64,000 bases of DNA. Source: Bacillota bacterium. GTDB lineage: Bacteria; Bacillota; Clostridia; Peptostreptococcales; Anaerovoracaceae. Positions within the stretch are counted from its first letter, which is position 1, and every line of letters starts with the position of its first letter. The stretch covers positions 1-64,000 of the forward strand of contig JAQXGH010000048.1 in assembly GCA_029006195.1 (NCBI GenBank). The letters are read 5' to 3'. The notes beneath the pieces are model-generated. The model did no database searches. It had not been told where the DNA came from and saw only the letters and a list, made by a program, of their open reading frames with translations. Positions 20,545 through 30,352 of the stretch are shown one piece after another. Both the position numbers and the translations under genes were made by a program.

Positions 20545-21168
20545 ATGAGTTCAGTAGTTCTGGTTGTAGTTGCGGGAGTAATAGCATATTTTCTGGGAAA
20601 TATCTCACCTTCAACTATTATGGCGAGAGCAAACGGAATCGATATTAAAAAAGAAGGAAGCGGTAACGCAGGTACAACAAATGCACTGCGAGTTATGGGT
20701 AAAAAAGCAGGCGCAATCACATTGGTTGTTGACATATGCAAAGGCGTTGCAGCGGTACTTTTAGGTACACTGATTGCAGGTCAGCTTGGCTCAGTAACGA
20801 GCTGCCTTTGCGTATTCATTGGTCATGTATGGCCGCTTATATACAAGTTCAAAGGTGGCAAGGGAGTAGCTACAGGCTTCGGTGCAATGCTGGCAATCGA
20901 CCCGCTTATGGCAGTGATTATCCTAGCTGTTGTTGTTGTGATAGTTTTGACCACGAAGAGAATGTCAGCAGGATCAATTGTTGGAGGAATCATGTTCCCG
21001 ATTCTGTCACATTTTATGGCACCACAGTTTTTCTGGGTAGCACTTCTGATGGCTATAATTCTGGTTGTAAAGCATAGTGCTAATATCAATAGATTAATCC
21101 ACGGAGAAGAACCACCAATGAGCATTTTTGTTAAGACGGATAAAGATGCTGGAAAGGAAGGCAAATAA
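20545..21168 (+). CDS. plsY: Glycerol-3-phosphate acyltransferase PlsY
   Basis: YFLGNISPSTIMARANGIDIKKEGSGNAGTTNALRVMGKK; FKGGKGVATGFG. Confidence 0.96.
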   Translation: MSSVVLVVVAGVIAYFLGNISPSTIMARANGIDIKKEGSGNAGTTNALRVMGKKAGAITLVVDICKGVAAVLLGTLIAGQLGSVTSCLCVFIGHVWPLIYKFKGGKGVATGFGAMLAIDPLMAVIILAVVVVIVLTTKRMSAGSIVGGIMFPILSHFMAPQFFWVALLMAIILVVKHSANINRLIHGEEPPMSIFVKTDKDAGKEGK

Positions 21169-22193
21169 TGAATATAGGCGTAATAGGAGCAGGTAGTTGG
21201 GGTACAGCTTTAGCAACAGTAGTTGCTGATAAAGGCAATATTGTTAAAATCTTTGACGTAGATGCTGATCATCTTAAGAGAATGGAAGAAAAAAGAGAAA
21301 ATATTGATTATCTCCCAGGTGTAGCTTTAAGTGATAATATTGTGATCGTTTACACTACTGAAGAAGCAATTCAGGATGCAGATGTAGTTCTGTTCTCTGC
21401 ACCAGCACAGCACTTCAGAAGCGCTCTTAAAAATGCGCTTCCTAATATCAAAAAAGATGCTTATATCATCAACGTAGCTAAGGGTATCGAAAAGGGTACT
21501 CACAAGAGAATGTCAGAAATAGCTTCTGAAGCCTTTGCAGAAGATGGATTCGATAGAATGGACAGATATGTAGTTCTCTCAGGCCCTTCACATGCAGAAG
21601 AAGTTGGCAGAAAGCTGCCTACAACTGTAGCTACTGCATCACAGAATGAAGAATCTGCTAAGGTTATTCAGGACCTCTTTATGACAGATCGTTTCAGAGT
21701 ATATACAACTACTGATGTTGTGGGTGTTGAACTGGGAGGCGCACTTAAGAATATCATCGCACTTGGTGCCGGAATATCAGACGGCATGGGATTTGGTGAT
21801 AATGCAAAAGCTGCACTCATAACTAGAGGACTTATGGAAATTACAAGACTGGGCCTTAAGATCGGTGCCAAAGCAGAAACTTTCGCTGGTCTTACTGGAA
21901 CAGGCGACCTTATCGTAACTTGTACTAGTATGCATTCAAGAAACCGCAGATGCGGTATCCTGATGGGCGAAGGAATGAGCCCTGAAGATGCTGTTAAGGA
22001 AGTTGGAATGGTAGTAGAAGGCATGTTTACTGCTGAAGCTGCTTACGAGCTTGCTAAAATAGCTGGAGTTGAAATGCCTATTACAGATGCAATTTATAAA
22101 GTAACAACAGGAGAAATGAAGGCAACAGAGGCGCTGATCAGCCTTATGGGAAGAGAAAAGCGTCAGGAACAGGATTACCCTTCAGATAATTAG
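21168..22193 (+). CDS. gpsA: NAD(P)H-dependent glycerol-3-phosphate dehydrogenase
   Basis: IGVIGAGSWGTALATVVADKG, NVAKGIEKGT, LSGPSHAEEV, GLTGTGDLIVTC. Confidence 0.97.
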   Translation: MNIGVIGAGSWGTALATVVADKGNIVKIFDVDADHLKRMEEKRENIDYLPGVALSDNIVIVYTTEEAIQDADVVLFSAPAQHFRSALKNALPNIKKDAYIINVAKGIEKGTHKRMSEIASEAFAEDGFDRMDRYVVLSGPSHAEEVGRKLPTTVATASQNEESAKVIQDLFMTDRFRVYTTTDVVGVELGGALKNIIALGAGISDGMGFGDNAKAALITRGLMEITRLGLKIGAKAETFAGLTGTGDLIVTCTSMHSRNRRCGILMGEGMSPEDAVKEVGMVVEGMFTAEAAYELAKIAGVEMPITDAIYKVTTGEMKATEALISLMGREKRQEQDYPSDN

Positions 22194-22195
22194 TA

Positions 22196-23572
22196 ATGTC
22201 AGGAAATAAAACCTATAACATAATAACTTTCGGATGCCAGATGAATGAACATGATTCTGAAACGATTTCAGGAATGCTTCAGCAGAGAGGCTATATTGAA
22301 GCACCTGAAAAAAACGAATCTGATATCACAATCATTAACACTTGCAGCATTAGAGAGAATGCTGATAAGCGATTCTTTGGCACTCTGGGACAACTTAAGA
22401 AGATAAAAGAAAAAAATCCGGAATATGTAACATGTGTTTGCGGATGTATGATGCAGCAGGATCATATTGTTCAGGAGTTAAAGCAGAAATACCCTTGGGT
22501 AGATATTATTTTCGGAACACATAACATCTGCGAATTCCCTGATATGCTTGAAGAAGTTTACGAAAGAAGAAGTAAAGCTACTAAGAGAACAAAGAACAGA
22601 GATCTCAGAATCCACAGAGTATATGAGGATACTGACAAAATCGCAGAAGGGCTTCCTGCTAAGAGACTTTATAAGCATAAGAGCTTCGTAAATATCATGT
22701 TTGGATGTAACAATTTCTGCACTTACTGCATAGTTCCTTATACTAGAGGACGCGAGAAGAGCAGAAAACCAGAAGATATTATCAGCGAAATCAAGGCTTT
22801 AGTTTCAGATGGAGTTAAGGAAGTTACCCTTCTGGGCCAGAACGTAAATTCATACAGCGGCGTTGGCGCAGATGGCAAGCAGTGGGACTTCACTGATCTT
22901 ATATATGCACTCAATGATATAGATGGCCTTGAGCGTATAAGATTCATGACATCTCACCCTAAGGATCTTTCTGATAAGCTCATTAAAGCCTTTAGGGAAT
23001 GTGATAAACTCTGCAACTACATTCACCTGCCGGTACAGGCTGGAAGCAGCCGGGTGCTGAAGAGAATGAACAGAAGATACACTAGAGAAAAGTATCTGGA
23101 TCTAGTAAGAAAACTTCGCCAGGCGGTACCAGGTATCGCTATAAGTACAGATATCATCGTTGGCTTCCCTGGGGAAACCGAAGAAGATTTCGAAGAAACA
23201 TTAACTCTTGCTAAGGAAGTACAATACGATTCAGCTTTTACATTCCTTTACTCAATACGAAAGGGAACACCTGCAGCTGAATATGAAGACCAGATTCCTG
23301 AACTTGTAAAGCATGAGAGATTTAATAGACTCCTTGACATAATGAATAACGGTAGTGCGATGAAGAATGCAGCTTATGTCGGAAGAGTCGAGAAGGTACT
23401 TGTTGATGGTCTCAGCAAAAAGGACGATAAGATTTATTCTGGAAGAACAGAAGGCTTTAAGCTTGTTGATTTCACAGCGGATGAAAACGCTGGAGAAGAA
23501 CTGATCGGACAGATAGTTGAAGTTGAGATCACTGATTCTAATACATTTAGCTTAAGAGGAAGACTGAAATAA
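22196..23572 (+). CDS. miaB: tRNA-2-methylthio-N6-dimethylallyladenosine synthase
   Basis: TFGCQMNEHDSE, MFGCNNFCTYCIVPYTRGREKSR, C-terminal TRAM. Confidence 0.97.
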   Translation: MSGNKTYNIITFGCQMNEHDSETISGMLQQRGYIEAPEKNESDITIINTCSIRENADKRFFGTLGQLKKIKEKNPEYVTCVCGCMMQQDHIVQELKQKYPWVDIIFGTHNICEFPDMLEEVYERRSKATKRTKNRDLRIHRVYEDTDKIAEGLPAKRLYKHKSFVNIMFGCNNFCTYCIVPYTRGREKSRKPEDIISEIKALVSDGVKEVTLLGQNVNSYSGVGADGKQWDFTDLIYALNDIDGLERIRFMTSHPKDLSDKLIKAFRECDKLCNYIHLPVQAGSSRVLKRMNRRYTREKYLDLVRKLRQAVPGIAISTDIIVGFPGETEEDFEETLTLAKEVQYDSAFTFLYSIRKGTPAAEYEDQIPELVKHERFNRLLDIMNNGSAMKNAAYVGRVEKVLVDGLSKKDDKIYSGRTEGFKLVDFTADENAGEELIGQIVEVEITDSNTFSLRGRLK

Positions 23573-23573
23573 A

Positions 23574-24938
23574 ATGAATAAGTTAAGAGCAGTAGCACTT
23601 ACAGTTGTAATGATTACATCATTCACAATGTCAATGACAGGCTCTGCAATGAATTTATCGGTGCCGGGAATAAGCGCTGAATTCAATGCACAGGCAGAAA
23701 CAGTTGGATGGATGATAACAGGATATATGTTAACGGTTGCTGCACTTAGTGTTCCGTTCGGAAGATGGGCGGATATAACATGCAGAAAGACGGTTCTTGT
23801 TACAGGAATCGTCATCTTCGTTTTTGGATGTTTCGGAGCTGTAATGGCTTCCTCAATGCCGATGCTCCTGGTAATGCGAATTATACAGGGCATAGGCGGT
23901 GCGATGGTTTTGAGCACGAACACTCCTATTTTACTAAGTGCGTATCCGCCTAACATGAAGGGCAAGGCTTTAGGCCTTTCCATAGGGTCAGTATATGTGG
24001 GCCTTTCACTGGGGCCGGTAATCGGAGGAATACTTACTCATAACATTGGATGGAGATCCATTTTCATATTCGCAGGTGGTATTTCTATAATAGCACTTGT
24101 GACTGCCGTTTTCGGCCTTCCTAAGGTTGATTCGGAAGGCAAAGGCCGCAAGATGGATTATGCAGGCAGCTGCCTATTTGCTATTTTTATAGTGATGTTT
24201 ATGCTGGGTCTTTCTAAGATAGAGGGTGGTCTGGTTCCGATTATCATTGCGGTAATTGGATTTGCCATCGGTGTAACCTTTGTATTATTCGAAACAAAGC
24301 AAAAAGATCCTGTACTTAATGTTTCACTGTTTAGAAGTAACATAGGATACACGCTAAGCAATGTGGCAGCACTTATGAATTACGCAGCAACATTTGCCAT
24401 CAGTTATTTAACATCCATATATCTGCAGGTGGTTTTGGGATACAGTTCTCAGTCTGCTGGATTTATCCTGATTTGCCAGCCTTTGATCATGGCTTTATTA
24501 ACACCTAAAATGGGCAAACTGTCGGATAAATATTCGCCATTTAAAATGTCATCGATAGGTATGGGGCTTTGTGCCATCGGGGCGGCGTTCTATATCTTTA
24601 TGGGCGAGGAAACAAGCGTTGCTTATATTGCTTTCGCTCTTGCCATTACGGGATTAGGTTTTGCATTCTTCTCATCACCTAATACCAATGCGGTAATGTC
24701 ATGCGTGGAAAAAAAGGACTACGGCGTTGCAACATCAGTATTAAATACTATGAGAACCGTCGGACAGACAAGCAGTATGGTTATTGTTACGATTATAGTA
24801 ACGTTCCTTATGCCGGGTGCAGTTCTTACAGATGTCCAGCCTGAAACGCTTGTTAAAGTTATAAATATATCGTTCACTATTTTCACTTTAATGTGTTTTT
24901 CGGGTGTGTTTATTTCGTTAAAAAGAAAGAGGGAATAA
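23574..24938 (+). CDS. MFS transporter (DHA2-like)
   Basis: Multi-TM; MNLSVPGISAEFNAQAETVGWMITGYMLTVAALSVPFGRWAD, typical MFS motif A. Confidence 0.88.
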   Translation: MNKLRAVALTVVMITSFTMSMTGSAMNLSVPGISAEFNAQAETVGWMITGYMLTVAALSVPFGRWADITCRKTVLVTGIVIFVFGCFGAVMASSMPMLLVMRIIQGIGGAMVLSTNTPILLSAYPPNMKGKALGLSIGSVYVGLSLGPVIGGILTHNIGWRSIFIFAGGISIIALVTAVFGLPKVDSEGKGRKMDYAGSCLFAIFIVMFMLGLSKIEGGLVPIIIAVIGFAIGVTFVLFETKQKDPVLNVSLFRSNIGYTLSNVAALMNYAATFAISYLTSIYLQVVLGYSSQSAGFILICQPLIMALLTPKMGKLSDKYSPFKMSSIGMGLCAIGAAFYIFMGEETSVAYIAFALAITGLGFAFFSSPNTNAVMSCVEKKDYGVATSVLNTMRTVGQTSSMVIVTIIVTFLMPGAVLTDVQPETLVKVINISFTIFTLMCFSGVFISLKRKRE

Positions 24939-25066
24939 TCGGTTTTCAGCCATATGCATACATGCATAATTGATATATGTTTATGTGCTCGATTTTTGTC
25001 GATTTGTAGTATAATAACGACAAGAAAAGCTGTTTATTTCTTAACAAGTTCTAAGGAGGATGAGTT

Positions 25067-26791
25067 ATGAAAATACAATTTTGTGGAGCTACAACTGGCG
25101 TGACAGGTTCATGTCACTTGATTTCAACTGAGAATCACAAAATACTCCTCGATTGCGGACAGTTTCAGGGCGGTAGAGCTCAGGAAGAAATGAATGCAGA
25201 GGAATTTCCTTTTAATCCTGCAGAGATTGAATACATGGTACTCAGCCATGCGCATATCGATCATTGCGGTAGAATTCCACTTCTCGTTAAGAGAGGTTTT
25301 AAGGGCGATATCTACTGTACAGACGCAACTGCAGACTTGCTAGAAATTATGCTTAAAGACAGCGGCCATATCCATGAGAAAGAAGCTGAATGGCAGAACA
25401 GAAAGAATGAGAGAGCAGGCAGACCATTCGTTGAACCTCTCTATACAGAGAAGGATGCAGAAGCTGCCCTTAAGTTCATCAAGCCGGTTCTTTACGATCA
25501 GCTTATCGAACTGAACGATGAGATGAGAATCGTATTTAACGATGCGGGACATATTCTCGGTTCAGCTATCACAGAACTGTGGGTAACAGAGGGTGAAAAT
25601 GTTTCTAAGATAGTTTTCTCAGGAGATTTGGGTGTTATGGATAGACCAATACTCAGAAATCCTACAATAATCAAGAAGGCTGATTATGTAATCATGGAAA
25701 CTACTTACGGCAACAGACTTCATCCGGAGAACTCACTGGATGTTGCAGAGCTGTTTAATATTATCAAAGAAACTGCGCAGCGTGGAGGCAATACTGTTAT
25801 TCCTTCATTTGCAGTCGGCAGAACACAGGAACTCATCTATGAGCTCAATAAGGTCTATGATGGTGAAGGCGAACTGCACGATGCGCTTAAGGATGTTAAG
25901 GTTTACATCGATAGCCCTATGGCATCAAATGCGACAATCGTATTTAAAAGAAATGCTCAGGTATTCGATGAAGAAACTAAGGAATACATCGCTAAAGGTG
26001 ATAATCCGCTTGAATTCAAGAACCTTAAGTTCACTAGAACAAGCGAAGAATCACAGTGGATTAATATAAATAAGGAACCTAAGGTTATCATTTCAGCAAG
26101 CGGTATGTGTGAAGCTGGAAGAATCAGACACCATTTGAAGCATAACCTTTGGGATGAGAAATCAAGCGTTATCTTTGTAGGTTATCAGGCAGAAAGTACT
26201 TTAGGCAGACTCCTTGTTGAGGGTGCTAAAGAAGTAACTCTGTTTGGTGAAACAGTAACTGTTAACGCACAGATACATAACCTGGAAGGATTCTCAGGCC
26301 ATGCTGATAAGAATGGACTTATGGACTGGCTTAGAGGCTTCGAGAAGGAACCTAAGAAAATATTCCTGGTTCACGGCGAGCCACAGGCTAAGATGGACTT
26401 CGCGGCATCTGTGGAGGCTGAACTCGGATATAAACCAATTCCTATCGTTGTAAATTCAGAGTATGAGCTTGAAAGCGGTACTGAAGAAGTTGTAAGCATG
26501 CAGCAGGCGATGGAAGCTGAGGTTGATGAGAAGAAGATCAATGACACAAGAATGGAACTCTACGATGTTAGAAGACGTCTTGAAGATATAATATATAATG
26601 CTAATCTGTCATTTGATAAGGATACTTCACCGGAAAAACTGGCTAGAATCAAGAACATCATTCAGGAACTCGAGAAATCAGCTATCAATTTAGGCGAAAC
26701 TATTGCTGAATCTGATGAAAACAGCGAAAATATAGAAATTTCAACATCAGATATGAATAAAATAAAGGCAAGCAGAGTTAGAAAAGTCTAA
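25067..26791 (+). CDS. MBL-fold metallohydrolase with RNA-specificity (beta-CASP) domain
   Basis: SHAHIDHCGRIP, SGDLG, SASGMCEAGRIRHHLKHNL, GFSGHADKNGL. Confidence 0.92.
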   Translation: MKIQFCGATTGVTGSCHLISTENHKILLDCGQFQGGRAQEEMNAEEFPFNPAEIEYMVLSHAHIDHCGRIPLLVKRGFKGDIYCTDATADLLEIMLKDSGHIHEKEAEWQNRKNERAGRPFVEPLYTEKDAEAALKFIKPVLYDQLIELNDEMRIVFNDAGHILGSAITELWVTEGENVSKIVFSGDLGVMDRPILRNPTIIKKADYVIMETTYGNRLHPENSLDVAELFNIIKETAQRGGNTVIPSFAVGRTQELIYELNKVYDGEGELHDALKDVKVYIDSPMASNATIVFKRNAQVFDEETKEYIAKGDNPLEFKNLKFTRTSEESQWININKEPKVIISASGMCEAGRIRHHLKHNLWDEKSSVIFVGYQAESTLGRLLVEGAKEVTLFGETVTVNAQIHNLEGFSGHADKNGLMDWLRGFEKEPKKIFLVHGEPQAKMDFAASVEAELGYKPIPIVVNSEYELESGTEEVVSMQQAMEAEVDEKKINDTRMELYDVRRRLEDIIYNANLSFDKDTSPEKLARIKNIIQELEKSAINLGETIAESDENSENIEISTSDMNKIKASRVRKV

Positions 26792-26884
26792 ATTATTAAA
26801 AATGAGAAAAAATGTTCAAAATCAATAATTCTATGGTAAAATATAATTAATAAAGCTGTTTTCAGAATTGTTGAGGATTAAAGA

Positions 26885-28675
26885 ATGCCAGATTTAATGG
26901 GAATAAAATCCAGCGTACAGCAATTTGCCGATGCAATTGGAATTGCGCTGGGTGTAGAAGTTGAAATAGTAGATAATAAGCTTAACATCATAGGTGGTAC
27001 AGGAATATACAGCAAGATGGTTGGCCAGAAGGAAGAAGGCGGCGATCTTGAGAGTAATTACTTATATGCCAGAGTGCTTAGAACTGGTGTTACTCAGTTT
27101 ATTGAAGATGCTTTATCTGATGCTGAATATGATGAAGGAGGAGCAGGAGCTACTCTTTCAGGTGAAAGAGCAGAAATATGCACACCTATAAAGGTCAATG
27201 ATAATATTATTGGGATCATAGGTCTTATCGCATTCAACGATGAACAGATGAATATTTTGTCGGACCCTAACAGGAGTCTGATTCCATTTGTTGAGAAAAT
27301 GGCGGATCTTCTGGCGGCTAAGTCGGAGCAGCAGAGAAAACTCAAGAAAGTTGAGGTTTCCAGAGATGAAATGTCAACTGTGCTTGAAACAGCGCATGAA
27401 GGTATCTTTGCACTTGATAAGAAGGGTTATGTCAAGCACTGTAACCACAGAGCTGCTAGATTATTTGAGACAACTAAGGTTGACTTATTAGGTAAACACA
27501 TAAACAACATAATGCCTGGAAGTCCAGCCGTTAAGGTACTGGAAACAGGCAGAGGATATACAGAAAATGAAGAAATCTTCAGCTATGGAGATAGACAGTT
27601 CCACTTCATCGTTACAGTTAAACCTTTTATGGGTGGGGATGAAGTTGACGGTGTAGTAGTATCATTTAGAGATATTGAAGAAGCTCAAAAGTTGGTGTAT
27701 AATTTCAACAATAGGGCCGTGAAGAATACTGTAGATGATATCATCGGAAATAGCCGTAAGATAATGACTGCCAAGAGGCAGACTCTCGTTATTTCGAAGA
27801 GTAATTCTACAATTCTTATCACAGGTGAAAGTGGCACCGGTAAAGAAATGTTCGCGAAAGCCGTTCATTTTGCTAGCTCTAGGGCTGATAAACCTTTCGT
27901 AACAGTAAACTGTGGAGCAATTCCAGAAAACCTTCTGGAGAGTGAACTGTTTGGTTACGAGAAGGGAGCATTTACGGGAGCAAGTGATAAGGGTAAGACA
28001 GGTAAGTTTGAACAAGCTGATGGTGGCACGATATTCCTTGATGAAATAGGTGATATGCCACTGCATCTGCAGGTCAAGATACTGCACGTGCTCCAGAACA
28101 TGCAGTTCGAACGTATAGGTGGCAACAGAGAGATCATGGTTGATGTTCGTGTTATTGCGGCAACAAACAAGAATCTGGAGGCACTTATCTCTGAGGGTAA
28201 ATTCAGAGAGGACTTATACTACAGATTAAGTGTTATTCCTCTTAGCATTCCACCGCTCAGAGAGAGAAAAGAAGATATTAAATTACTGATGTATCACTTC
28301 CTCAGGAAGTACAATACATTCATGAATAGAAAGATCAGTGGATTCTCTAAGGAAGTTGAAGAACTTTATATGAACCATGACTGGCCAGGTAATGTTAGAG
28401 AACTTGAGAATGCCGTTGAATATGGAACTAATATGGCGTTCGGTAATATGATCACTATTGATGAAGTTCCAGCTCGAATCCTCAAGAAGGAAGAGGAAAT
28501 CGTTAAATTCAAGAATCTGGACAGACCTCTTGCTGAGCAGGTTAAAATGTACGAGAAGGAAATAATCACTCGTAAACTTAAGCAGCACAATGGTGTTAAA
28601 GACATCGTGGCTAAGGAACTGGGATTGTCCAGAGCAACACTGTATAGAAAGCTCTCAGAGCTTGATATAAAATAA
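26885..28675 (+). CDS. Sigma-54-interacting transcriptional activator (GAF/PAS-like sensor, AAA+, Fis HTH)
   Basis: [22 protein letters not shown] loop, [20 protein letters not shown]-terminal [16 protein letters not shown]. Confidence 0.93.
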   Translation: MPDLMGIKSSVQQFADAIGIALGVEVEIVDNKLNIIGGTGIYSKMVGQKEEGGDLESNYLYARVLRTGVTQFIEDALSDAEYDEGGAGATLSGERAEICTPIKVNDNIIGIIGLIAFNDEQMNILSDPNRSLIPFVEKMADLLAAKSEQQRKLKKVEVSRDEMSTVLETAHEGIFALDKKGYVKHCNHRAARLFETTKVDLLGKHINNIMPGSPAVKVLETGRGYTENEEIFSYGDRQFHFIVTVKPFMGGDEVDGVVVSFRDIEEAQKLVYNFNNRAVKNTVDDIIGNSRKIMTAKRQTLVISKSNSTILITGESGTGKEMFAKAVHFASSRADKPFVTVNCGAIPENLLESELFGYEKGAFTGASDKGKTGKFEQADGGTIFLDEIGDMPLHLQVKILHVLQNMQFERIGGNREIMVDVRVIAATNKNLEALISEGKFREDLYYRLSVIPLSIPPLRERKEDIKLLMYHFLRKYNTFMNRKISGFSKEVEELYMNHDWPGNVRELENAVEYGTNMAFGNMITIDEVPARILKKEEEIVKFKNLDRPLAEQVKMYEKEIITRKLKQHNGVKDIVAKELGLSRATLYRKLSELDIK

Positions 28676-28727
28676 TCATTTATTCTATATTGTTTCACAA
28701 AAGCATAGAATTCTAAGGAGGAAAATT

Positions 28728-30086
28728 ATGTCATTAAGAGAAGCATTACCAAAAATCGTTACTCCACTGCCAGGCCCTAAGGCTCAGGCTATGATCGAAA
28801 GAAGAGCTAAGAACGTTCCAGGCGCTATCGGTACAGCTTACAAGTGCTGCATCGAAAGAGGTGAAGGCGCTATGTTCGAAGACGTTGATGGAAACATCTT
28901 CCTCGACTGGATCGCAGGCGTTGGCGTACTGAACATTGGTTACAGCCACCCAGAACTCATCGAAGCAGTTAAGGAACAGGCTGACAAGTTCTTCCACTCA
29001 ATGTTCAACATCACTACTCACGAAACTTACCTCAAGTTAGCAGAAGAAATGAACAGAATCGTTCCAGTTAAGGGCGACGCTAAGAAGTCATACTTCGTAT
29101 GCTCAGGTTCAGAAGCTGACGAAAACGCTGTTAAGGTTGCTAGAGGCTTCACTAAGAGACCTAACATCATCGTATTCACAGGTGCTTTCCACGGTAGAAC
29201 TGCTATGACAATGACTATGACTGCTAAGAAGTCATACGCTGTTGACATGGGTCCTTTCCCTGATGGTATCTACAGAGTAGAATTCCCTAACCTTTACAGA
29301 GCTCCTGGTCACATGACTGAAGAAGAAGCAATCGCTTACTATGTAAAGAAGTTAGAAGACGCTCTTATCGAAGTAACTCCTGCTCACCAGTGTGCTGCTA
29401 TCGTATTCGAACCAGTACAGGGCGAAGGCGGCTTCATTCCTGCACCTATCGAATGGGTTAAGGCTGTAAGAAGAATCTGTGACGAAAATGGCATCCTCAT
29501 GGTATGTGACGAAGTACAGTGCGGTTGGTCAAGATCAGGTAAGATGTTCGCATCACAGTATTTCGCAGATGCTGGTTGCGCTCCTGACATCATGACTACA
29601 GCTAAGTCAATCGCTGGTGGTCTCCCACTTTCAGCAATCACTGCTAGAGCAGAAATCATGGATGCAGTTCCTGGCGGTACTATCGGTGGTACTTATGGTG
29701 CAAACGCTGTTTCAGCTGCTGCTGCTATTAAGGTTATCGAAGTTATGGAAAGAGATGACTACCCAGGTAAGGCAATGCACATTGCAGAAGTTTCAAAGGC
29801 TAAGATGGCTGCTATGGCTGAAAAGTATCCTTGCATCGGCGATGTTAGAGGTACAGGCGCAATGATGGGTATCGAATTCGTAACTGATAGAGAAACTAAG
29901 GAACCTGCTGCTGCATTAGTAAGCGCTATCGTTCAGAACGCTATGAACAAGGGTCTGTTACTCGAAGCTGCTGGTACTTACAACAACGTTATCAGACTTC
30001 TGATTCCACTCGTAGTAACTGACGAACAGCTCGAAGTTGGTTTCGAAATCCTCGAATCAGCAATCGCTGAAGAATCAGCAAAGTAG
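28728..30086 (+). CDS. Class-III aminotransferase (aspartate aminotransferase family; gabT/argD-like)
   Basis: FLDWIAGVGVLNIGYSHPELIEAV, FHGRTAMTM, CDEVQCGWSRSGKMFA, MTTAKSIAGGLPLSA. Confidence 0.9.
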   Translation: MSLREALPKIVTPLPGPKAQAMIERRAKNVPGAIGTAYKCCIERGEGAMFEDVDGNIFLDWIAGVGVLNIGYSHPELIEAVKEQADKFFHSMFNITTHETYLKLAEEMNRIVPVKGDAKKSYFVCSGSEADENAVKVARGFTKRPNIIVFTGAFHGRTAMTMTMTAKKSYAVDMGPFPDGIYRVEFPNLYRAPGHMTEEEAIAYYVKKLEDALIEVTPAHQCAAIVFEPVQGEGGFIPAPIEWVKAVRRICDENGILMVCDEVQCGWSRSGKMFASQYFADAGCAPDIMTTAKSIAGGLPLSAITARAEIMDAVPGGTIGGTYGANAVSAAAAIKVIEVMERDDYPGKAMHIAEVSKAKMAAMAEKYPCIGDVRGTGAMMGIEFVTDRETKEPAAALVSAIVQNAMNKGLLLEAAGTYNNVIRLLIPLVVTDEQLEVGFEILESAIAEESAK

Positions 30087-30120
30087 TTTTGGCTTAGTCC
30101 ACAGTAACTAATTTGTAATA

Positions 30121-30152
30121 AAAAAGCTTCCCTTTTTGGGAAGCTTTTTTAT
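30121..30152. terminator. Intrinsic terminator after aminotransferase
   Basis: AATAAAAAAGCTTCCC-ttttt-GGGAAGCTTTTTTATT perfect inverted repeat. Confidence 0.92.
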
Positions 30153-30218
30153 TGGGAATTAATGAATAACAATTCAATATATAATATGTATAGTTTTGTT
30201 TTTTACTCAAATTTACGG

Positions 30219-30247
30219 TTGATTTATATAGGCTTTTTGGTTATAAT
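30219..30247 (+). promoter_or_regulatory. Sigma-A-type promoter of candidate sRNA
   Basis: TTGATT (30219-30224), 17-bp spacer, TATAAT (30242-30247). Confidence 0.7.
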
Positions 30248-30253
30248 ACAAGT

Positions 30254-30336
30254 GAAGTTATCCCCCTGATAACTTCATTAATCTCTAATCCCAATACCCC
30301 TTTTAACAAAAGAGACCTTCGGGTCTCTTTTGTTTT
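30254..30336 (+). ncRNA. Candidate small RNA with C-rich loop and linker, ending in an intrinsic terminator
   Basis: 5' hairpin GAAGTTAT-CCCCCTG-ATAACTTC, linker ATTAATCTCTAATCCCAATACCCCTTTT, terminator AACAAAAGAGACC-TTCG-GGTCTCTTTTGTTTT; no credible ORF between promoter and terminator. Confidence 0.55.
30305..30336 (+). terminator. Intrinsic terminator of candidate sRNA
   Basis: AACAAAAGAGACC-TTCG-GGTCTCTTTTGTTTT. Confidence 0.85.
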
Positions 30337-30352
30337 ATGTTATAATAATTTC

